Assembly: GCA_036426205.1 (NCBI GenBank)
Contig: CM071567.1
Location: forward strand, 290,161,141 to 290,225,140
From: Ascaphus truei
Taxonomy: Eukaryota; Chordata; Amphibia; Anura; Ascaphidae
Reading direction: 5' to 3'
DNA length: 64,000 nucleotides
This document shows, in pieces, positions 1-12,847 of the stretch. Position 1 is the first letter of the stretch. Each line of letters starts with the position of its first letter. The position numbers and the translations under genes are program-made. Under the pieces are notes generated by a model that saw only the letters and a list, made by a program, of their open reading frames with translations, ran no database searches and was not told where the DNA came from.

Positions 1-665
1 TACCGCCCTACTGCCTTTCATCATAGCAACCCGCTGAGGGCGCCCCTCCCGCCCCAATCGCCTTACCCCACCCCGCCTCTCCCACCAAAACCCCGCACCA
101 CACCCCCCCCCTGCCCCTCCCCCTCTTTCCTTTCCCCCCCTTCCCCCCCCCCCTTCCTCCCTCCCCCCTACACCCCTTACTCCCTCCCCCCCCCTCCCCC
201 GCCTACGTCCCCGCACCCTCCCTCTCACCCTCCTCTACCACATCCCCTTCACACTTTCCCCCCCCCCACTCTCCTCCCAGACCGTTCTCGCGTAACCCCT
301 GCTGGACCTCCGCCTGACCCTTCGGCCCGTTTTCGCTGTTCCCCCCACTGCCGCCCTCATCCCCTCTCCTCTCCATTCCCCTTTCTCCTCTGGAGTCCCC
401 GCGCCCTGGTCCCCACACTCCTTACTGGGCAGCGCCCTTACCCCCCTTCCTTATACCGCATAGCCCTGTCCTTCCTTATCCCCCGTTCCTTTCCCGGGTG
501 CCCGCTCAACGCCGGCCCCTGCGGCGTGGATCCCCTCCGCCCCACTTGGATTCTTGCCCCCTCCCCCCCGAGTGATTCGGGTAACCGCTGTGTAAATATC
601 CTCCCCGACACCCTGCCAACCTTCTCTCTTCCGCCCCTCTCTCCGGTTTTCTGACCCCCCCGCAC
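1..665. repeat. C-rich polypyrimidine low-complexity region
   Basis: The plus strand is dominated by C and T runs with few purines up to about 300 and becomes more mixed after that. Open frames here exist only because the composition lacks stop codons, and their translations are low-complexity Gly/Arg/Glu. The G-rich complementary strand could form G-quadruplexes. The 3' edge (about 660-720) switches abruptly to AT-rich DNA containing AATAAA. I see no gene. Confidence 0.8.
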
Positions 666-888
666 CTCACCAATTCAATTCTGTACTTGGTGTGTTTACA
701 ATAAACCATTTTTAAACAACACATCGTATTACCATTTTCTCTTTCCAATGTTTCTTTTCAACATATTATTATACAACCTTACAAAAAAAACCAAATATTC
801 GAACTATTCTTTTCCCCTCCTATTGTAAAATACTACCTATATAAAACGGATTTAATATCCCAAGGGCAACGCCGGGTATATCAAGCAG

Positions 889-892
<4 letters not shown>

Positions 893-948
<56 letters not shown>

Positions 949-950
949 GT
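893..950. repeat. (TA)n microsatellite
   Basis: About 58 bases of alternating TA with two TATG interruptions. It is one of at least ten (TA)n tracts in the window. The flanks to about 1190 are AT-rich with no recognisable gene. Confidence 0.95.
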
Positions 951-1475
951 ACTGTATACTGTACATGAATTAATTTCCACAAACAAATATATCAAATATA
1001 CAGATGACATTGACACTTTATTGAATGCAATTATGTTGGCTACATCTGTAATCATAATTACAGCCAGTACCCTATCATTATAGTGGAAGTAACAGGGATT
1101 GCAGGCAAACAGGCTGGATGTTTGAACATATCATACAGTAGTTGTATATATAATATAATTTGTCACATTGGATGCAGCACTGGGGCTTTTTGGGGGCTAT
1201 GCACAAAGCTCAATGGCTTTGCGTTCTGATGTTCAAACAAAGCACGTCCGTTAAAAAGTGAGGCCAGGGACGCGATTCACTAAGGCCATGAGCTCATTTT
1301 TTAATGTACCTGCTCAAAACACCCACAGCGTATGGGTTGCTTTTTTTCCCACTGATAGCGTTCTTAAACTTCACGTACGCTAGCTGATAGAAAAAAAAGC
1401 CGCATGTAAAATTTGCATGGAGATTTGCCATCTCCATGCAAGGCTGTTACAGGCGATCGTACACTAAATAAATAA

Positions 1476-1750
1476 ATTTGATTAATAGTGTACATGAACA
1501 GGGGGTCTCCGGAGCTGAAAAGCATTGGTTTCAGGTCCGAGGACCCCCTACTTCAGGAGATACAGGCCCCGTTATGGAGTGCCGATATCCCCTGTAGAAT
1601 TTCAATGTCCCGGTCACGTGACGCGGAAGCTTGAACGTGCAGGTGATACCGGCACCCCATAACGAGGCCTGTATCTCCTGAAGTAGGGGGTGCTCGGACC
1701 TGAAACCAATGCTGTTCAGCTCCGGAGACCCCATGCACTATTAATCAAAT
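1476..1750. repeat. Subterminal palindrome of element A
   Basis: The left arm begins ATTTGATTAATAGTG and the right arm ends with its near complement. Both arms carry a GGTCTCCGGAGCTGAA-like box, a 'TACTTCAGGAGATACAGGCC' box and a shared GGTACCGGC-type core. Short relatives with the same GTCTCCGG/GCTGATA boxes lie at 12421-12500 and 57520-57599 in the matching position of elements B and D. A longer relative lies at 46960-47155. Confidence 0.75.
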
Positions 1751-2791
1751 GTATATTAAAAAAAGATTTAACAAACATCAATACACCCCCACCCCTCCGC
1801 CCTAACACATACAGTACAATAATGTGCAAAATTACTATTATCCAGATATGGATAATAGATTATTTGCCCATTATTAAACACTGCATTAGCATACCTAAAT
1901 AAAGTCAATAATAACAGTAGCCAGCTAATCAAATCAATAAGAGCAGTATCAACATCAACAATGAATTAATTAAACCATTAACCAATGAGACCAATTAATT
2001 CCTAAACCAACTCAAAATGAATAGTAACACTAACCAATCAAACCAATGAATTACTACAACATTAATGAATGTAACCATTAAAAGACAAAGAAATACATTC
2101 AAACAATCTCTGAAGTAACCATAAAACACATCAGCTAACATAATACAACATTAACTACAAGCGAACACCAATCGCAAACATTTTATTACATTAAGCAGGA
2201 GAAAAACAAACAATGACATCCACATAAAAAACTGACATTACAAACACCAACAGCAATACCAAGCCACAAATGCCCCCCAAATATTGTCATAATAATGTAT
2301 TAATCTGTACCTTAAAGTGGTACAGATTAATATAATATCAGTCAATGTGCCTCCCTCAAAATATCAGAAAACACATCCAATGAAGACACCTGTAAAAAGA
2401 GACATTTACAAACATTCAATATATTACTTACCATTAGAAGCGGTGGCCCTCCGACTCCCTGGGCAACAGGAAGCTCACGTACCTTGAAGGCCTCCAACAG
2501 CATCCGATGCCATCCGCCATGAAGATCCGGAACAGGTACCCAAATCTTCTTTTTTCTTTCTTTAATCACCTTCTTCTATCTTCATCTGTCACCATTTCTT
2601 GATCTTCTTTATCTTCTTTCTCAATCTGTCAATCCAAAAAACCCCACGGTAAATCCTAACCGATGTTCTCTCGTCATCTTCTTGGGCTCAAATGAGGCGT
2701 CACGGCCTTAAATATGCTTGCTCAAAATGGTTAACAGCCACCTGATTGGCTGTTCAAACCATGTTCCGACTTTAATTGTTTTTTTTTTACA

Positions 2792-2968
2792 TGACGTCAC
2801 TTAAAGGGAATGATGCCAGCCAATCAGAATGGCTGTGCTCCATTTAAGATGTCGTCACTAAATCCAAGATGGCCGGTGTCACATGGTATTTCAGCCAATC
2901 AGAGTGTGGAATTGTTTCCCACAATCTGATTGGCTGAAATACCATGTGACGCCGGCTTCGTGACGTCA
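2792..2968. promoter_or_regulatory. CRE (TGACGTCA) pair in element A centre
   Basis: Perfect TGACGTCA palindromes occur at 2792-2799 and 2961-2968, with several ATTGG/CCAAT boxes between them (for example 2819-2824 and 2894-2899). This is the consensus for CREB/ATF, next to NF-Y-type CCAAT boxes. Whether it drives transcription is unknown. Confidence 0.5.
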
Positions 2969-3264
2969 TCTTAATGGCAAATGAAGCACAGCCATTCTGA
3001 TTGAGCTGACATGTTCTGTTCAACGCAACTTTCGCGTACGCTAAGGTTGCGTTGCTTAGAGCATCCCGCTTAAGGGCAGAATTTAACGCAAACAGGGTAA
3101 CGAACGAGCAAAGTTTGACTTAGAAAAATTTCCTGAAAATAGTCAGTTTTTGAGCGCAAACTGCCTGTTTGCGCAGCTTAGTGCATCGTGTTCAGCGCAA
3201 CATCACATTCTAAGAGCACTTTGCGCTCTAAACGTGACTTAATGGAGCTTAGTACATGACCCCC

Positions 3265-4430
3265 TTTGTCTTTTGTTCTATACAGGAGGTGCCAATCCTA
3301 GTGGCTCTCCTTTTGACTGAAATATATATGATGTGGTGTGTTTGGGATCTGGGCTTACAGGGTCTGGGTGTGTTTGTAAATTTTTATTGGTAAACAATGT
3401 TAAGGTTTGTGAACACTCCTCCCTAGTTTCAACCTCACTCATCCCACCTTTTAAATTGCAGTTCTTGTTGTGCACCTGTGAATTACCAGTCTATTAAGGT
3501 GCTTCTCCCTCCATTAGAGTGGTTATGAGAGCTTCTTGCAGTAATAGTAGTGTTAGGAACTACAGATGGGGAATGACCGTGACTTAAAATATTTTGGTAA
3601 ATACAAAAAAAAAAGCAGACCTGCAATGGTAACAATAAAAAACGTATATAAACCTATAACATTAATTATACAGCTATATGCTATGGTGATGAGTGTTAGT
3701 GCTCCTCTGAGGTACAAATCCATTATATAATTAAAAAAGTGTCACACACAGATGATGTGACAAGAAACCTTAATAAATGAAGGCACTCAGGGTGTATCTC
3801 AAAATATAAACCAATGATTTTTTACATACTGTAGCAAAATACAAATAAGCGAAACAATCCATAGCCTATCACAATAAAAGCACTTAAAACCATAGTCATC
3901 AGCTAGCAACGGCAGTCAGTGATGTCAATACTGCACCTGTAGTAAGTGATATTATAATGACACTAGTGCCAAATAATTAAGAAATAGCACAATAGACCAC
4001 AGCATCATAGTGAATTCAGTAAGATTTACTACAATCGGTATAGTACCCTGCAATCATCTCTTCCAACAGAGGTAAAAGAGAAGTTTAAACAGTTTAGTGT
4101 TAGAGCCTAATATTTGGCTATGTGTAAGGGATGTATTCCCAATGTTCAGGGCTCAGCTAGCCTTGGAGCATGTATATATATTCCCAGGAACGCAATAATG
4201 TTTAGCAAAGAAACCAGAGCATGAATAAATGCTACGTGAGACTCATTTTACTAATATAAACATAGCATTGTACAAGTAATGCTGGAAAGATCAAACAGAT
4301 CTCAATATATACCATAAAGGTCATGTAGAAACTCCCAGTAAAACAAAAGTACATACCATGATGGATAATCTTGATGTAAATAAAATAGAACTCACTTGAG
4401 TAGCAGCTCGGTCTTTGTTTGATGCGTGTG
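3265..4430. other. AT-rich unassigned interval
   Basis: Unique-looking AT-rich DNA with short ORFs only. I see no conserved coding pattern, terminator or RNA gene. The nearest feature is the inverted repeat at 4556-4642. Confidence 0.5.
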
Positions 4431-4555
4431 TCACGCCGGTACATGTGAAGAGAAGGCAGTCCCGTGGGGTCCAATGGCGGAGCACAGCTGTTGAAAAGTG
4501 GGGGCTACAAACAAGTATGGGTAATAAAAAGAGTTTATTAAGTGGTCATGAGGAT

Positions 4556-4642
4556 ACAGGGTTAACTCTGACGCGTTTCAGGACCGGAGTCTCTTTGTCA
4601 AAGAGACTCCGGTCCCGAAACGCGTCAGAGTTAACCCTGTAC
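4556..4642. ncRNA. Degenerate hammerhead-like inverted PLE terminus
   Basis: A near-perfect palindrome: a sequence beginning ACAGGGTTAACTCTGACGCG meets its own inverted copy. On either strand it contains a heptad TTGACAA/TTGTCAA in place of CTGANGA, a stem II of GACTCCGGTC type, an intact GAAA, a self-complementary ACGCGT stem III and a C at the cleavage position. CTCT/AGAG can form stem I. Two of the seven core heptad bases differ, both changes expected from decay, so this is probably inactive. It lies about 200 bp upstream of PLE-1. Confidence 0.5.
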
Positions 4643-4812
4643 ACCTTCTCTAATATTTGGCTATGCCTTGACGTTGGCTTGCAGGCTTATAACGCTTTGG
4701 CAAAAGGATTTAACTAAATGACCCTTATTCATGAGAATATTATTATTGAAGTATTTGACTATATACTAATTAATATATATTTTGTCAAATTGGGTGTAGC
4801 ATTGGGCTTTTC

Positions 4813-7122
4813 TTGTATACATTGGCCACGCTCAGTAGCACTCCTTTTGACATAAATCTCACTGGTGCAAAGTATTACACCAAACTGCGGGAGGATCCAA
4901 CTAAAAAAAAACATAGAGAACTCAACAGGATCATTAAAACACTCCCGATCCACACAATTGAACAAACTCTGGACCTGATACCAGCTAACCCCAAACCTTG
5001 GACATACTACATGCTCCCTAAAATTCACAAAGAGGGTAAACCTGGGCGCCCAATTATCTCTGGATCTGGAACACTGACAGAGAATATTTCTGGCTGGGTG
5101 AAGCCATTCTAAAACCACTGTCAGGAACCCACCCAGCTATATCCAGGACACCACCGACCTGCCAAACAAACTTAATGCCATTGGCCCTGTAGGCGGATGC
5201 TCACAGAGGTATGCAAGGGAGTCTGGTTATAGTGAAATTAAATAAGCCTTTTATTGCACCTTTTCCTTAACATCCGGAAACCATCCAAACAAGGGGTAAA
5301 CAAAGCTTCTATTCACTTGGGAGTATTTCTAGTGAAATACTATGCGGTTCACAACTCCCTTAGATAAGCATGTCTCCCAGCCCCAAACATATAGCATGAA
5401 ATAAGCAGATATAGAAAGTCTCATAAATGAAAGTCTTATCTGTTCCTTGTGGTTTGGAGGGAAAATCTTCTCTGTCCCTGATTCAGCTCCCTTTTCCTCA
5501 GGGTGTGTCAGCATTCAGGATTAGAAGTTTCCCCTGTGTTTTGAAAGCAGCTCTGCTGTTTCTTCTGGCAGGGCTCAAGACAAGTGTCTCCAAGTTCAGC
5601 TCAGGTGTGAGCTATGGAGTCTCACTTCCTGTCTCAAAAGACAGGCTTTTCTAAGCAATCTAATCAGGCAGGTGGTGTTTGTTAATTGACTACCAGCAGT
5701 TAACCACCACACTGCTGGATTAGAGGCACATTACTTGAACAGGGATAACTCCCCTGTTACAGGCCCCCTCCCAACAGGAACACTACTAGCAGCCATGGAT
5801 GTAGAATCACTTAACACAAACATCCCCCACAAAGATGGGATTTCAGCCTGCAGATAATTTCTGGGACCACAATAGCCACTCACAGAGACAGTGACTAAAT
5901 TCATCGAATTTATTCTGACCCATAATTACTTCACATTTGGAAATTACACATACCTCCAAACAACAGGGACCACTATGGGCATTTGGATGGCGCCACAGTA
6001 TGCCAATCTGTTCTGCGTAAAACTGCAAAGTGACTTTCTTTCCACCTGTAACTTTAAACCCCTTACATACCTTGGGTACATCGATGACATCCTCCTGATT
6101 TGGACCTCTGGTGAACAGGACCTCCTACAGTTCCATAAGAACTTCAATACTTTCAACCCGACCATCAACCTCAAACTCACCCATTCCCAAACTAAGTATA
6201 CTTCCTAGACACCACTATTACTATAAAGAACAACCAACTACAGACTTTTGTATACTGCATACCTACAGACAGAGCCATCTACTGTATTTAAGGGACAACA
6301 GCTTCCAGCCGACACACACTAATCATGTAACCATCTACAGTCAAGCCATGCGATACAACCAGACCAGCCTTGAGATCGGATTTCATAAACCAATGATATA
6401 ACCACAGAATTGTAGACCAGCAAATCCACAAAGCCACCAGAATACCAAGAAGTTATCTCCTTGAATACAGATAAAAAGAGACAAGCGCCAGGGTACCTTT
6501 GGTGGTTACATATAACCTACACCTAGAAGCCTTACACAAGATCGCCAGGGAACTACAACTCATTCTCCAGGAAGATACAAGACTGCAACAGGCCTTCCCT
6601 AAAACACCCTTATTATCATACAGACAACATCATAATATCAAGAAAATTATGGTGAGGAGTAAAGTATTCAACAGTACAACTTAATGCGGGACAAGACCAT
6701 GCCAGGACGCAAAATGCAAAACCTGCGCAATGCTCCACACAGCGGGCACAATACAAATACCACACAGGAATCTGGAGTACAAAATAAGAGGAAGGTTCAC
6801 CTGTTCCTCCAGCAATGTCGTGTACCTCATCATGTGCATGAAATGCCCAGGGGGCTGCTACTACATAGGTGAGACGGGACAGGGGATACACAATAGAATG
6901 AATCTGCATCGCCACAGCATCACTCGCGGAACAATAGACAATCCTGTCGGTGAACATTTCTCTGTCTCTAGCCATAAGATGAACGATCTGATGGTGGCCA
7001 TACTCAAAGGTAATCTTAGAACACTGAAAGAAATACTGTTGCATGAATACAAATGTATGCAACTGTTTGGGACACTTAGCGGTGGCCTAAACCGAGACTG
7101 CAGTTTCATGAGTCACTACTAA
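4813..7122 (+). pseudogene. PLE-1: Penelope-like RT plus GIY-YIG endonuclease
   Basis: This is a Penelope-like retroelement polyprotein, broken by frameshifts, stops and an LTR insertion at 5188-5762. The 4813-5112 frame has LPKIHKEGKPGRPIISG (RT fingers). The reading then resumes as PSYIQDTTDLPNKLNAIGP up to the LTR and as AAMDVESLNTNIPHKDG just after it. At 5891-6208 come YFTFGNYTYLQTTGTTMG and the catalytic YIDDILLIW. A Cys-rich linker at about 6684-6740 leads into a GIY-YIG domain at 6730-7122 (VVYLIMCMKCPGGCYYIGET), which is open for 130 codons. RT followed by a C-terminal GIY-YIG nuclease defines endonuclease-bearing PLEs. The first part of the ORF is missing. Confidence 0.9.
5188..5762. 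mobile_element. Solo LTR nested in PLE-1 RT
   Basis: A 575-bp insert starts TGTAGGCGG and ends CTGTTACA (TG...CA termini). It is flanked by an exact 5-bp duplication, GGCCC at 5183-5187 and 5763-5767. Removing the insert joins the RT reading ...NAIGP to the following RT segment. A 5-bp duplication with TG/CA ends fits a Gypsy- or ERV-type LTR. AATAAG and TTTTATTG near 5241-5255 may be the polyadenylation region. No internal retroviral genes remain, so this is a solo LTR. Confidence 0.85.
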
Positions 7123-9249
7123 CACAAGAGAACTCTCTTTGATGAGTGCTAAAGGCCATTTCTATACATACTGAGCTATATGTATGCACACACAGCTGTC
7201 TCTTACACATTCAAACACTATATGTAATTCCATCCCTATATACCAATAGGGACCACATAGTTTCTACAAACACTTTTTGTCAAGCAAAGTTCCAGTTTCT
7301 TGCTGTGTTCATGCAAAACTTTTATGCTTTTTGTCTCTTACGTTACCAGACTTGGCTCAATTACCTTGACTAACCTTTAATTTCAGCCTGCCTCGACCTC
7401 TGCATCCACACCGACTATGTAACTCTGCTTCCAGCCCTGACTTTCGGCTTTCAACTCACTACTCTATCAGGACTCTGTCCCTCGGCTCAGGTCGGTTCTT
7501 TCACCTTCCTACCTCAGTCCTGCAGGTATGTTTCCTGCGTGAGACGAGCATCATTACATTTATGATGTGGTGGAATCTGGGGTTAGATCTCAAAATATTA
7601 AAGCTTGTACTGTAGTTCTCATAGAGCCCCTAAACCAACTTTAGTATAATAATATGCGCTAAAAGTTAGAGATGTGGTATTGTCAGAATGGATGTAAGAA
7701 TATATTAACTATATCAACATAAGTTTAAAAACATACATGTAACAAGTTCTCTGGTAAAATAAATAAATAAATACACAATTACCATAATTATGACACAAAT
7801 CTTTGATAAACAGATCATGTTGTGTAATAACAACAGTAATAAATGGAAACTATTTCATTCAAATATTTAAGGAAAGAAATGAAATAAAACATGTCATTAA
7901 CAGATAAGAAATTAAAGAATATATAAAGAAAAGTCAAATTATTATAAAAATGACATAATTCCCAATCGACATTTATACCATGAGGGGTTTTTAAGGTAAA
8001 GATTCCAAACTGCATGGTGATTAAGTACAATTAGTTGCTCTCCACCTCTGATAGTGGTGGGTATATGTTCTATACCCCCAGAAGATAAGTTATTAACACC
8101 CACATGATAACAATTAATAAAATGCTGTGACAAACGCCCCTCTTTTGTAGCGCTGACGTCTGTCTGGGCTCTTCACACCACAGTCTTCTAGGGTTAATTA
8201 GAGAAATGATAATACATTACGTTGCATTACTTTGCTTAACTCAAGCTTCTGTCTGCTTTATTTTCATCCCACTAAGGGACTGCAGCTTTTTAACAGGTAT
8301 AGGCAAGAGGAGGAAGTCTGTTATTAACCTTCAGCGGTTTACTCATATCAGTGATATAATATTTCACACATTGTCACTTTAAGGAACCAAAGAAATCATA
8401 TAAATAAATCCTATCCCTTTCAGGGATCTAACTACACTGCAGAATATGCCTCTAACTGTTACTGGACCAACTAACCTGGATCCCCAGTTTAAACAATATC
8501 CTCTCATTTACTGTAGGGTCACTAGATACAGCATAATAATATCCACAGTTTTTAGACATAGCTTAACTGATAGATGGGGGACAGCATCCCCAGAGTCCAG
8601 GCAATGCTTCCAGACAGCGAAGGTAATGAAGGGGGCGTCATCCCCAAACTGGATACAGTGGAGCAGCGTGCCCCAGCCTCTAAGCTCTAGAAGAGAGACT
8701 GAAAAAGTAACCCTCTCTGCTCTAAATACCTGTTCTAGTGATTAGGAGTGCAGGTGAGGGAAAAAATGGAACCACTGATCTCTGACCTGGAGTTTCTATC
8801 CCACAGTCTCAGCAACTGTGAAACTGTTGAATAGATCACTTCCATACTAAGTTTGCACTTTCTTCTATAAATTTAGACAGAAAGCTGCCAATTATCCTGC
8901 GACTATGTCACCATGCCTAGAGACTGGGTGTCTTCTGTCTTTATTTTCTATAGAACTTCAATGTTCTATAATCCTCAATTGACAAGGTCTTATGGTTCTT
9001 CGTACATAGCCATTCCAACTTTGCCTTTTTTATTTTTTGCAACTTACATTTTCTTGAAAATATTAGCTTCAGACATGTTGCATTTCATTCTAAACTATCA
9101 AACAAGATGAATTGGTAGTCTCAAATATCATGAAAATCATATAAAATTATAAAGAAACAACCACAGTGAAATGTGTAAGGGGAGAGGGGAGACGATATTG
9201 TAGCGAAGGTCTATTTTGTCTTTTGTTATCTAGACTTATTTAATTTAGT
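7123..9249. other. AT-rich interval with LTR-like fragment
   Basis: Mostly unassigned AT-rich DNA. The pyrimidine-rich stretch about 7380-7556 (CTGACTTTCGGC, CAGGACTCTGTCC) resembles the tail of the LTR families seen at 23137 and 60842 and ends ...CATTACA. An AAATAAATAAATA tail with CTCTGGTAAAA at about 7745-7775 resembles the LINE tail at 30616. No gene is recognisable. Confidence 0.4.
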
Positions 9250-11530
9250 CCCAAATCTCGTGAAAGCATCTACCATTTGGCCTAGTTCCCTAGTTGCAGT
9301 CAGCTCACCTTGTCTCCCATGCGGTCCCAATCTCAGGTCCCAAAACCCCTATTACGAGTCAAAGAAGAATGCATCTAGAACTATCAAAGCAGTATAGTGG
9401 TGGAACTCACTCCTGGGATGCCCGTCTGGGCCAGACACAGATCAGGCACACAAACCAAATTGTATTAATAATTTTGGCCACCATTGGAATCTCACTCTGT
9501 TTCCACAGTGCCACAATCTCCCACCTCGTTGCCGTAGAAAAGTGGGCAATTAATTAAGAGCTTGATCTGGATATATCCTGCAAAGGTCTGTTTAACAAGA
9601 ACAGCCACAGGTCCATAGGGATTACGAGGCCCAAAATCATCTGTAGCCAATCCTTAATTTGCTCCCATAGTAGAGTCAAACGAGGACAAGACCACAGCAT
9701 GTGTAACAAGTCCACTAGCTCTCCACATTGTCTAGGGCATAATGGTGAGTAACCTGGGGCGAATTTAGATATTTTAAGTGGAGTGAGATACCACTTCATT
9801 AGGACTTTATATGCGTTCTCCTGTAAAGTCATACAGATTGAGCTTTTCAAAGCTGCCAGAAAAATCTCCTCCCAATCCTCTGATTCCAATGCCTCTCCTA
9901 AGTCTGCTTCCCATTTAGCTATATATGGGAGTTTCCTTGTATATTCCGCTCCAGAACAGATTACTTCCCTTTTGCAGTAGAGAGGTTAGTTCCCTCGTAT
10001 CTGTTTCTGATATACAGAGGTTTTTGAAATTCGTCAAGGGGGGCAGGGGAGTCATTTTATTATAATAAGCCCGGATCTGCAGGTACCTAAAAAATTCAGA
10101 GTTGGGAATGTCTTTGTCTGACTTAATTTGGTCAAAGGTTTTGTTACCTATTCTACCCTCCAGATCCTTGAGTCTACAATATCCATTTTGTTTCCATATT
10201 TTAAAATCCATACTATTCAGCCCCAGAGCAAAGTCGAGGTTATCGAGTAGTGGGGTCATTTGTGAATTTTTGGAAGTCAAGGAACATCTAAATTTGGTGG
10301 CGAATTGGTCATTGAGGAAAGCGTCTCTTGGATGGATTTCAGCACCCTTTTTTGGGTCCAAATCAGATTATTTAATGTCAACAGAGAGCATATCTCCCTT
10401 TCCAGATCCACCCATTGCTTTTGCAAAGGATTTGTATGCCATTGTGTAATTTGACATCATTTGGCCGCCCTATAGTATGACAACAAACAAGGTACCACCA
10501 GCCATCCCACTAGATTTGTCTCTTTAGAATGTTACTTTTAACTCTTGGGGTTTTGCCTTTCCATATAAATTTAGAAATTCATTTTTGCACCAGGCAAATA
10601 TCCTTCAGTTCCACCAGCACTGGCAAGGTTTGGAACAAATTGAGAAGTCAGGGGAGCAGATTCATCCTGATACAGCACATCCTTCTGAACCAGGAAATAC
10701 TATATGAGGACCATCGCCCTATATCTCCTTTCAGATTTTGCAGTATACTAGGGTAGTTCACTTTGTACAGAGTCTTATAGCTGTTGGCGATGTAAATTCC
10801 TAAATACTTAATAGCTACTGGTTGCCAGTTAAAGTTAAAGTTTAAAGAGATAAGTCTTTCTAAATCTTTGGGCAGATTCATATTTAGGGCTTCTCATTTG
10901 GCTTGATTTATTTTGAAGCCCGATATTCTATTGAATTTACATAGCAGATTAAATAAATTGGGTAGGGAGGTGAGTGGCTTTGATAGTACCAATATAACAT
11001 CATCTGCATATCAAGTTAATTTATGCAATTGATCTTTAATTTTAATACCCCAAATATCTGGGGGTTTCTGATTTGGGCCACTAGTTGTTCCATACATAAG
11101 GTGAACAACAGGGGCGGGAGTGGGCACTCCTGTCTTGTACCACTCTTGATCTGGAAGGTGTTAGATGGAGAGCCCTGATGGGTCACCCTTGCGACTGGGT
11201 TAGTATACAGTGCCATAATTGCCTTTAATATTTTACCGCCAAACACTCCCAAGGTTGCTTTTAGATATGACCACTTTATTCTATCAAAGGCTTACTCAGC
11301 ATCTAGGCTTAACACCATGCTCGGGGTCTTTTTATTGGTAGCCAATTCAATTAGGTTGATTTATTCATCTGGTGTTGTCCGCTGCTTACCTGTTCTTAAT
11401 AAATCCTACCTGGTCAGGGTGGATCAGTCGGGGTGGATATGGCCTAGTCTATTCGTTAGTAATTTAGAATATATTTTGATATTGACCTATAACTTTTACA
11501 ATTTGTTTGGACTTTATCTTCTTTAAAGTT
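9250..11530 (-). pseudogene. L1-type LINE ORF2 remnant
   Basis: Read on the minus strand this is the middle and C-terminal part of an L1-clade ORF2. Frame 11252-11016 carries ALYTNPVARV and GTRQECPLPPLLFTLCMEQL (RT domains 3-4). A YADDV active-site box follows at about 11012-10990, preceded by a stop. Frame 10881-10648 has VAIKYLGIYI and GRWSSYSISWFRR. Frame 10361-9915 and frame 9889-9554 carry the C-terminal region with KWYLTP, CPRQCGE and LLHMLWSCPRLTLLW, the CCHC-like tail box. Multiple frameshifts and stops break it. The endonuclease half is absent, as in a 5'-truncated insertion. Confidence 0.88.
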
Positions 11531-11544
11531 GTAGTTGTAATAGA

Positions 11545-12844
11545 CCATGTGACTCCATTTGGATGACGTCACATCCCTTCCCAAGAATTACTCTGTCACA
11601 TAGTCTACTACAACCAATCAGATTGGGGATATAGTTCTCACAATCTGATTGGCTAAAATACCATGTTACGACGCCATGTTGGATTTGGGGACGTCATGTT
11701 AAAGGAAAAGGAAGCACAGCCATTCTGATTGGCTGGCTTCAGTCCCTTTCATGACGTCACATTAAACTAAAAAAGTGGGCACATGGTTTTCACAGCAAAT
11801 CAGATGTGGGTGAACCATTTGCTGCCCAAATATGATGTCACAAGCCATATTTAAGGCTGTGACGTCTCATTTGAGCTCAAGAAGCCGTCGGGTAAACATC
11901 ATGCATTTAGCATTGGGTTATTGGATTAACAGAAGAAGATAAAGACATAAGATAAAGAAAAACAAGAAATAATCAGAGAAGAAGAATTTTTATGTCCTGT
12001 CCTGGATTTTCACGTTGGATAACGTTGGATTGTGTTTTGTGACGTCACGGTACGAGATCTTGCCGATTCCCCAGGATTCAGAACACCAACGCATCTAAAG
12101 GTAAGATAAATATTGAATGTGTGTACTTTTATTTTTCCAGATTCTTTGATTGGACTTTTCCTTTTTTATGTTTTTCATTGCCCATTGACTAATGTATCTG
12201 GGCATGTTTATGGTACAGATGAATACAGTGAGAGCCAATGCATTTTTTGGCAAATGCAGTTCCTCTATTGACTTTTATTTTCTATGTCTTTATTGTTTTG
12301 ATTAAATTCCTTTGATGGCCAAATACCACCTTCACCTACGCCTGCTAGCCACAATAATCATGGCACTTGTGGTTAACCCCTTCATTGCACCATAACGTTG
12401 CTTGTAAATGCATTTTTCATGCATCTGATTAATGCCGGGGGTCTCCGGTGCTGATATTACTGGATATCAGCTCCAGAGTCTCCCGGCATCAATCCGATGC
12501 AGGAAAAATAAAATTTTATTTCTAAGTGCCGTCTCGCCGCTTTCGGCAGCTTCTCACCACCTTATTGCCAACTTTTTGTGGCGGGATGATTTGGAGAGGA
12601 AATCTCCATTCTAGAGCAGCAATCAGTATCGATAAGCTGATCGGCGCTACAAGAATTGAATGAGTTTGGGAAGCAGGCGATAAGTGGCTAATTGAGACGC
12701 GTTTGGCAGGGGGGGGTTTTTCAGCAAAAAAAACGGCGATTTTTGCTCTTATCACCAGCTTATCAGGGCTAACAGAATCGCTGTAGGGTTTTTTGGCAAT
12801 AAGCTGGCGACAAGGTTTTTATCACTGCTTATAGCATGAGGCCC
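11545..12844. mobile_element. Foldback element B (centre and right arm)
   Basis: The CRE/CCAAT-rich centre (11560-11860) matches element A. The right arm (about 11880-12420) is the inverted counterpart of the left arms of A and D: it shares AGAAGAAGATAAA runs, CATCTAAAGGTAAGATAAATA, the GGCAAATGC box and the GGTTAACCCCTTCATTG box. A subterminal hairpin lies at 12421-12500. The right end reads ...GCATGAGGCCC, followed by TAA at 12845-12847. The left half is missing. Three exact TGACGTCA sites are present (11564, 11752, 12040). Confidence 0.6.
12421..12500. repeat. Subterminal hairpin of element B
   Basis: GCATCTGATTAATGCCGGGG pairs with the inverted CCCGGCATCAATCCGATGC end, with GTCTCCGG/CCAGAGTCTC and GATATTACTGGATATC in the loop region. 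The same design lies at 57520-57599. Confidence 0.75.
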
Positions 12845-12847
12845 TAA

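Larger units (their letters stand above)
1192..3264. mobile_element. Foldback DNA element A (Harbinger-like TIRs)
   Basis: The left end begins GGGGGCTATGCACAAAGCTC. The reverse complement of the right end begins GGGGGTCATGTACTAAGCTC, giving an imperfect terminal inverted repeat of about 24 bp, with TTT on both sides as a possible 3-bp target duplication. Inside are a subterminal hairpin (1476-1750), an arm shared with elements B and D (about 1780-2690) and a CCAAT/CRE-rich centre with its own inverted repeat around 2917. There is no transposase ORF. Assignment to PIF/Harbinger rests on TIR style and 3-bp duplications and is an inference. Confidence 0.6.

Noticed and set aside
3278..3475. Small ORF after element A
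   Set aside because: No similarity recognised and no supporting signals; likely chance.
1192..12844. Elements A and B as the two halves of one element split by later insertions
   Set aside because: Both contain their own copy of the CRE/CCAAT centre and A has both termini, so two insertions are simpler; not excluded.
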